From Dyella_B sp035690825 (GTDB taxonomy: Bacteria; Pseudomonadota; Gammaproteobacteria; Xanthomonadales; Rhodanobacteraceae), in contig NZ_JBQCHP010000084.1 of the NCBI RefSeq assembly GCF_051954575.1, forward strand, positions 1 to 8,425: a stretch of DNA of 8,425 nucleotides. The letters are read 5' to 3'. This document shows, in pieces, positions 6,499 through 8,425 of the stretch (the stretch's first letter is position 1; every line of letters begins with the position of its first letter). The notes below the pieces were generated by a model. That model searched no databases. It had not been told where the DNA came from and saw nothing but the letters and a program-made list of their open reading frames with translations. Both the position numbers and the translations under genes were made by a program.

Positions 6499-7341
6499 AT
6501 GAGTGCAAGCATCAGCAACCGTGATCTCAGCGCCGCACCGCGCGTGCTGGTGGTGGACGGTTCCAAGGTCGTCCGCCAACTGATCACGCGCGTGCTGCAA
6601 AAAGAATTGCCGCAGGCGGAGGTGGTCGATTGCGGCTCCGGCGCCGATGCGCACCGGCTGTTGCAAGCCGGCGTGTTCGATTTCATCACCGTCGCCTTGC
6701 GCCTGCCCGACATGGACGGGCTGGAACTGGCGCGCTACGTGCGCGAGTCCGCGCCGCAGATCTATGTGCCGATCGTGGTGGTATCGGGCGACGTGGACGA
6801 TCGCCTGCATCGCCGCGCCCTGGGCGAACACGTCACCGACTATTTCGACAAGTCGCTCGGCTTCCAGGCGCTGGCGGAATTCATCCGCGGCTACGTGCGG
6901 CCGGAAAGCGCCGCCGAAGGCGTGGTGCTGTATGTCGAGGACAGCCGCGTGGTGGCGCTGGCCACGCGCCGCATGATGGAGAAAATCGGCCTCACCGTGC
7001 GCCACGTGGTCAGCGTGGAAGATGCATTGGCGCTGCTCGAAACCGAGCGCGAGCAAGGCGTGGTGGGCGCAGATGTGGTGTTGACCGACGTCAGCCTCAA
7101 AGGCGAACTCACCGGCGGCGACCTGCTGCAACGCATCCGCACCGAATTCGGCTACGGCAAAGGCAAGCTGCCGGTGCTGGTGATGACGGGCGATGAAAAT
7201 CCCGACAACCAGGCCGCGTTGATCCGCGCCGGCGCTAACGACCTGGTGGAAAAGCCGGTCGAGGAAAAGCTGCTGATTACCAAGCTGCTGTTCCAGTTGC
7301 GCGTGGCGCAACATCTGCGTGCGCGGGAAAGCATCTCGTAG
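6499..7341 (+). CDS. Tandem receiver-domain response regulator, first receiver degenerate
   Basis: A 280-aa cytosolic protein with two CheY-like receiver domains and no DNA-binding, GGDEF, EAL or other output domain. Receiver 1 (about 14-132) has VVDGSK (one acidic residue of the usual pair kept, Asp20, then Gly21), Ala66 where the phosphoacceptor Asp should be (VALRLPDMDG), Ser96 and Lys118. It looks unable to be phosphorylated. Receiver 2 (about 142-270) has the acidic pair Glu147-Asp148, the acceptor Asp197 (VVLTDVSL), Thr230 and Lys252, so it should accept phosphate. It may act through protein contacts, as CheY-type or PilG/PilH-type regulators do; the partner kinase is not in the window. 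The ATG at 6499 is preferred over one at 6451 because the extra 16 residues would read through the hairpin leader and have no SD. It lies downstream of ftsX and convergent with pilU. Its TAG stop lies within a palindromic repeat. Sure of the fold, not of the role. Confidence 0.88.
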   Translation: MSASISNRDLSAAPRVLVVDGSKVVRQLITRVLQKELPQAEVVDCGSGADAHRLLQAGVFDFITVALRLPDMDGLELARYVRESAPQIYVPIVVVSGDVDDRLHRRALGEHVTDYFDKSLGFQALAEFIRGYVRPESAAEGVVLYVEDSRVVALATRRMMEKIGLTVRHVVSVEDALALLETEREQGVVGADVVLTDVSLKGELTGGDLLQRIRTEFGYGKGKLPVLVMTGDENPDNQAALIRAGANDLVEKPVEEKLLITKLLFQLRVAQHLRARESIS

Positions 7342-7413
7342 GTTGTGGGGTGCAAACCCCAACATTTTCGTTCGGCCATGCATGCTGGTGTTGGGGTTTG
7401 CACCCCAACCTAC
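7338..7413. repeat. REPIN-like palindromic doublet, family 1, copy B
   Basis: The left arm 7338-7363 and right arm 7390-7413 are reverse complements apart from a two-base insertion in the left arm. Each arm is itself a hairpin (GGGGTGCAAACCCC in the left, GGGGTTTGCACCCC in the right). The spacer includes GCCATGCATGC, resembling GCCATGCACG in copy A at 4511-4574. The response-regulator stop codon (7339-7341) lies within the left arm. The structure fits a REP doublet mobilised in trans by a RAYT-type transposase; no such gene is in the window. Confidence 0.85.
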
Positions 7414-7439
7414 GCGTGCTCAGCTTGCCGCAATGTGTC

Positions 7440-7559
7440 CCCTCCCCTACGTGTAGTAGGGGAGGGTTAGGGTGGGGTGAAGCAACCTCGCGAAGCATTG
7501 CAACGACGCCGCAAGCTCGTACAGCCCCACCCCAACCCTCCCCTGCGTGCAGGGGAGGG
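7440..7559. repeat. REPIN-like palindromic doublet, family 2
   Basis: Left hairpin: CCCTCCCCTAC (7440-7450) pairs with GTAGGGGAGGG (7456-7466) over a five-base loop. Right hairpin: CCCTCCCCTGC (7536-7546) pairs with GCAGGGGAGGG (7549-7559) over a two-base loop. The inner flank of the left hairpin (GGGTTAGGGTGGGG, 7464-7477) is complementary to the flank before the right hairpin (CCCCACCCCAACCC, 7525-7538) with one mismatch, so the whole is a nested inverted repeat. Its sequence is unrelated to family 1. It fills most of the gap between two convergent genes and may help separate their transcripts, but there is no T-run. Confidence 0.85.
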
Positions 7560-7622
7560 AGCCGTCATTCGCACAATTGAGATTCGAGGCTAATCGGCGC
7601 CAGAGGGAGCGGGCTCCAGAGA

Positions 7623-8425
7623 TCAGAACCCCAACCCATACGGGTCGTTGCCCACCAGCTCCGCCGATTCCGAATTCCCGCCCTCGGACAAGCGAATCTT
7701 CAACGCCAGCCCATCGCGCGAGTCGGCCTTCGCCAGCGCTTCTTCCAGCTCGATGCGGCCGCTCTTGTACAGCTTGTAGAGCGATTGATCGAAGGTCTGC
7801 ATGCCTTCCTGCAGGCTGCGGTCCATGGCTTCCTTCACTTCATGGATCTGGCCGCGGCGGATCATGTCGCGGATCAGCGGCGTGTTCAGCAGCACTTCCA
7901 CCGCCGGCAGGCGGCGGCCGTCCTTGCCGCTGACCAGGCGCTGGCTGATCACCGCGCGCAGGTTCAGCGCGAGGTTCATCAGCACGTTCTTGTGCGCGCC
8001 CTCGGGGAAGAAGTTGAGGATGCGCTCGATGGTCTGGTCGGCATTGTTGGAGTGCAGCGTCGCGAGGCACAGGTGGCCGGTTTCGGCGAAGGCGATCGCG
8101 TGTTCCATGGTTTCGCGGTCGCGGATCTCGCCGATCTGGATCACGTCCGGCGCCTGGCGCAGCGAATTCTTCAGCGCGGCCTCGAAGCTGTCCGTGTCGA
8201 CGCCCACTTCGCGCTGCGTGATCACGCAATTCCTGTGCGGGTGGACGAATTCGACGGGGTCTTCGATGGTGATGATGTGGCCCTGGCTATGCTCGTTGCG
8301 GTAGCCGACCATGGCCGCCAGCGTCGTCGATTTACCGGAGCCGGTGGCGCCGACCATGATCACCAGGCCGCGCTTGGTCATGATCACGTCCTTCAGCACA
8401 GCGGGCAGTTCGAGGTCTTCGAATT
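7623..8425 (-). CDS. pilU: Type IV pilus retraction ATPase PilU (5' end outside window)
   Basis: A PilT-family hexameric ATPase that assists PilT in pilus retraction and twitching motility. The visible 266 residues are the C-terminal two thirds of a family of about 380 aa. The frame continues past the window end (FEDLELPAVLKD before the first internal Met), so the true start is upstream. Numbering visible residues from that Phe, Walker A GATGSGKST is at 25-33, the Asp box ITIEDPVEF at 51-59, Walker B VIQIGE around 94-99 with Glu99, and the His box HLCLATLH at 117-124. PilU rather than PilT is called because the PilT motif AIRNLIRE is replaced by LIRDMIRRGQIHEVKEAM, followed by GMQTFDQSLYKLY, as in Pseudomonas PilU. 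A short tail after LSEGG ends NDPYGLGF. pilT is usually just upstream in relatives, which would be beyond the window. The gene is convergent with the tandem receiver gene. Confidence 0.94.
   Translation of the reverse strand, partial: FEDLELPAVLKDVIMTKRGLVIMVGATGSGKSTTLAAMVGYRNEHSQGHIITIEDPVEFVHPHRNCVITQREVGVDTDSFEAALKNSLRQAPDVIQIGEIRDRETMEHAIAFAETGHLCLATLHSNNADQTIERILNFFPEGAHKNVLMNLALNLRAVISQRLVSGKDGRRLPAVEVLLNTPLIRDMIRRGQIHEVKEAMDRSLQEGMQTFDQSLYKLYKSGRIELEEALAKADSRDGLALKIRLSEGGNSESAELVGNDPYGLGF

Noticed and set aside
7338..7559. CRISPR array or insertion-sequence remnant
   Set aside because: The units are inverted rather than direct repeats, spacing is irregular, and there is no transposase fragment.
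7350..7580. Small open frames in the receiver-pilU gap
   Set aside because: They are translations of the palindromic repeats and show no coding signal.

Overview
The window reads as a chromosomal core region from a high-GC gammaproteobacterium, most likely of the Lysobacterales (Xanthomonadales) and perhaps Rhodanobacteraceae. The family is an inference from protein style and repeat types, not from a marker gene. Supporting points are a Rho with a long Gly/Asn/Gln/Arg-rich N-terminal extension, an RhlB with a long Arg/Gly-rich tail, a type IV pilus ATPase of PilU type, and several kinds of short intergenic palindromic repeat typical of such genomes.

Layout, left to right. Positions 1-222 hold no gene, only a long inverted repeat and the intrinsic terminator of rho. 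On the minus strand come trxA (2153-2482) and then rho (223-1998), separated by a terminator-like hairpin. A 359-bp divergent region separates trxA from rhlB (2842-4506, plus strand) and carries a 17-bp perfect inverted repeat. This rhlB / trxA-rho divergent arrangement is the one known from E. coli. Next on the plus strand is the ftsE-ftsX pair (4647-6292, ATGA overlap). A leader with several potential hairpins precedes a two-receiver response-regulator protein (6499-7341) that has no output domain. The last gene, on the minus strand and cut by the window end, is pilU (7623-8425), convergent with the response regulator. The gap between them is filled by two different palindromic repeat doublets (REPIN-like); a relative of the first also lies between rhlB and ftsE.

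Functionally the window covers RNA metabolism (Rho termination, RhlB helicase of the RNA degradosome), redox (thioredoxin), cell division (FtsEX), signalling (tandem receiver protein) and twitching motility (PilU). I see no mobile element, defence system, CRISPR array, tRNA or rRNA, and no sign of a wholly new system. The points most worth a second look are the tandem receiver protein, whose first receiver has Ala in place of the phosphoacceptor Asp, with its hairpin-rich leader; the disordered low-complexity regions on both Rho and RhlB; and the nested palindromic repeats at gene ends, one of which contains the stop codon of the response regulator.
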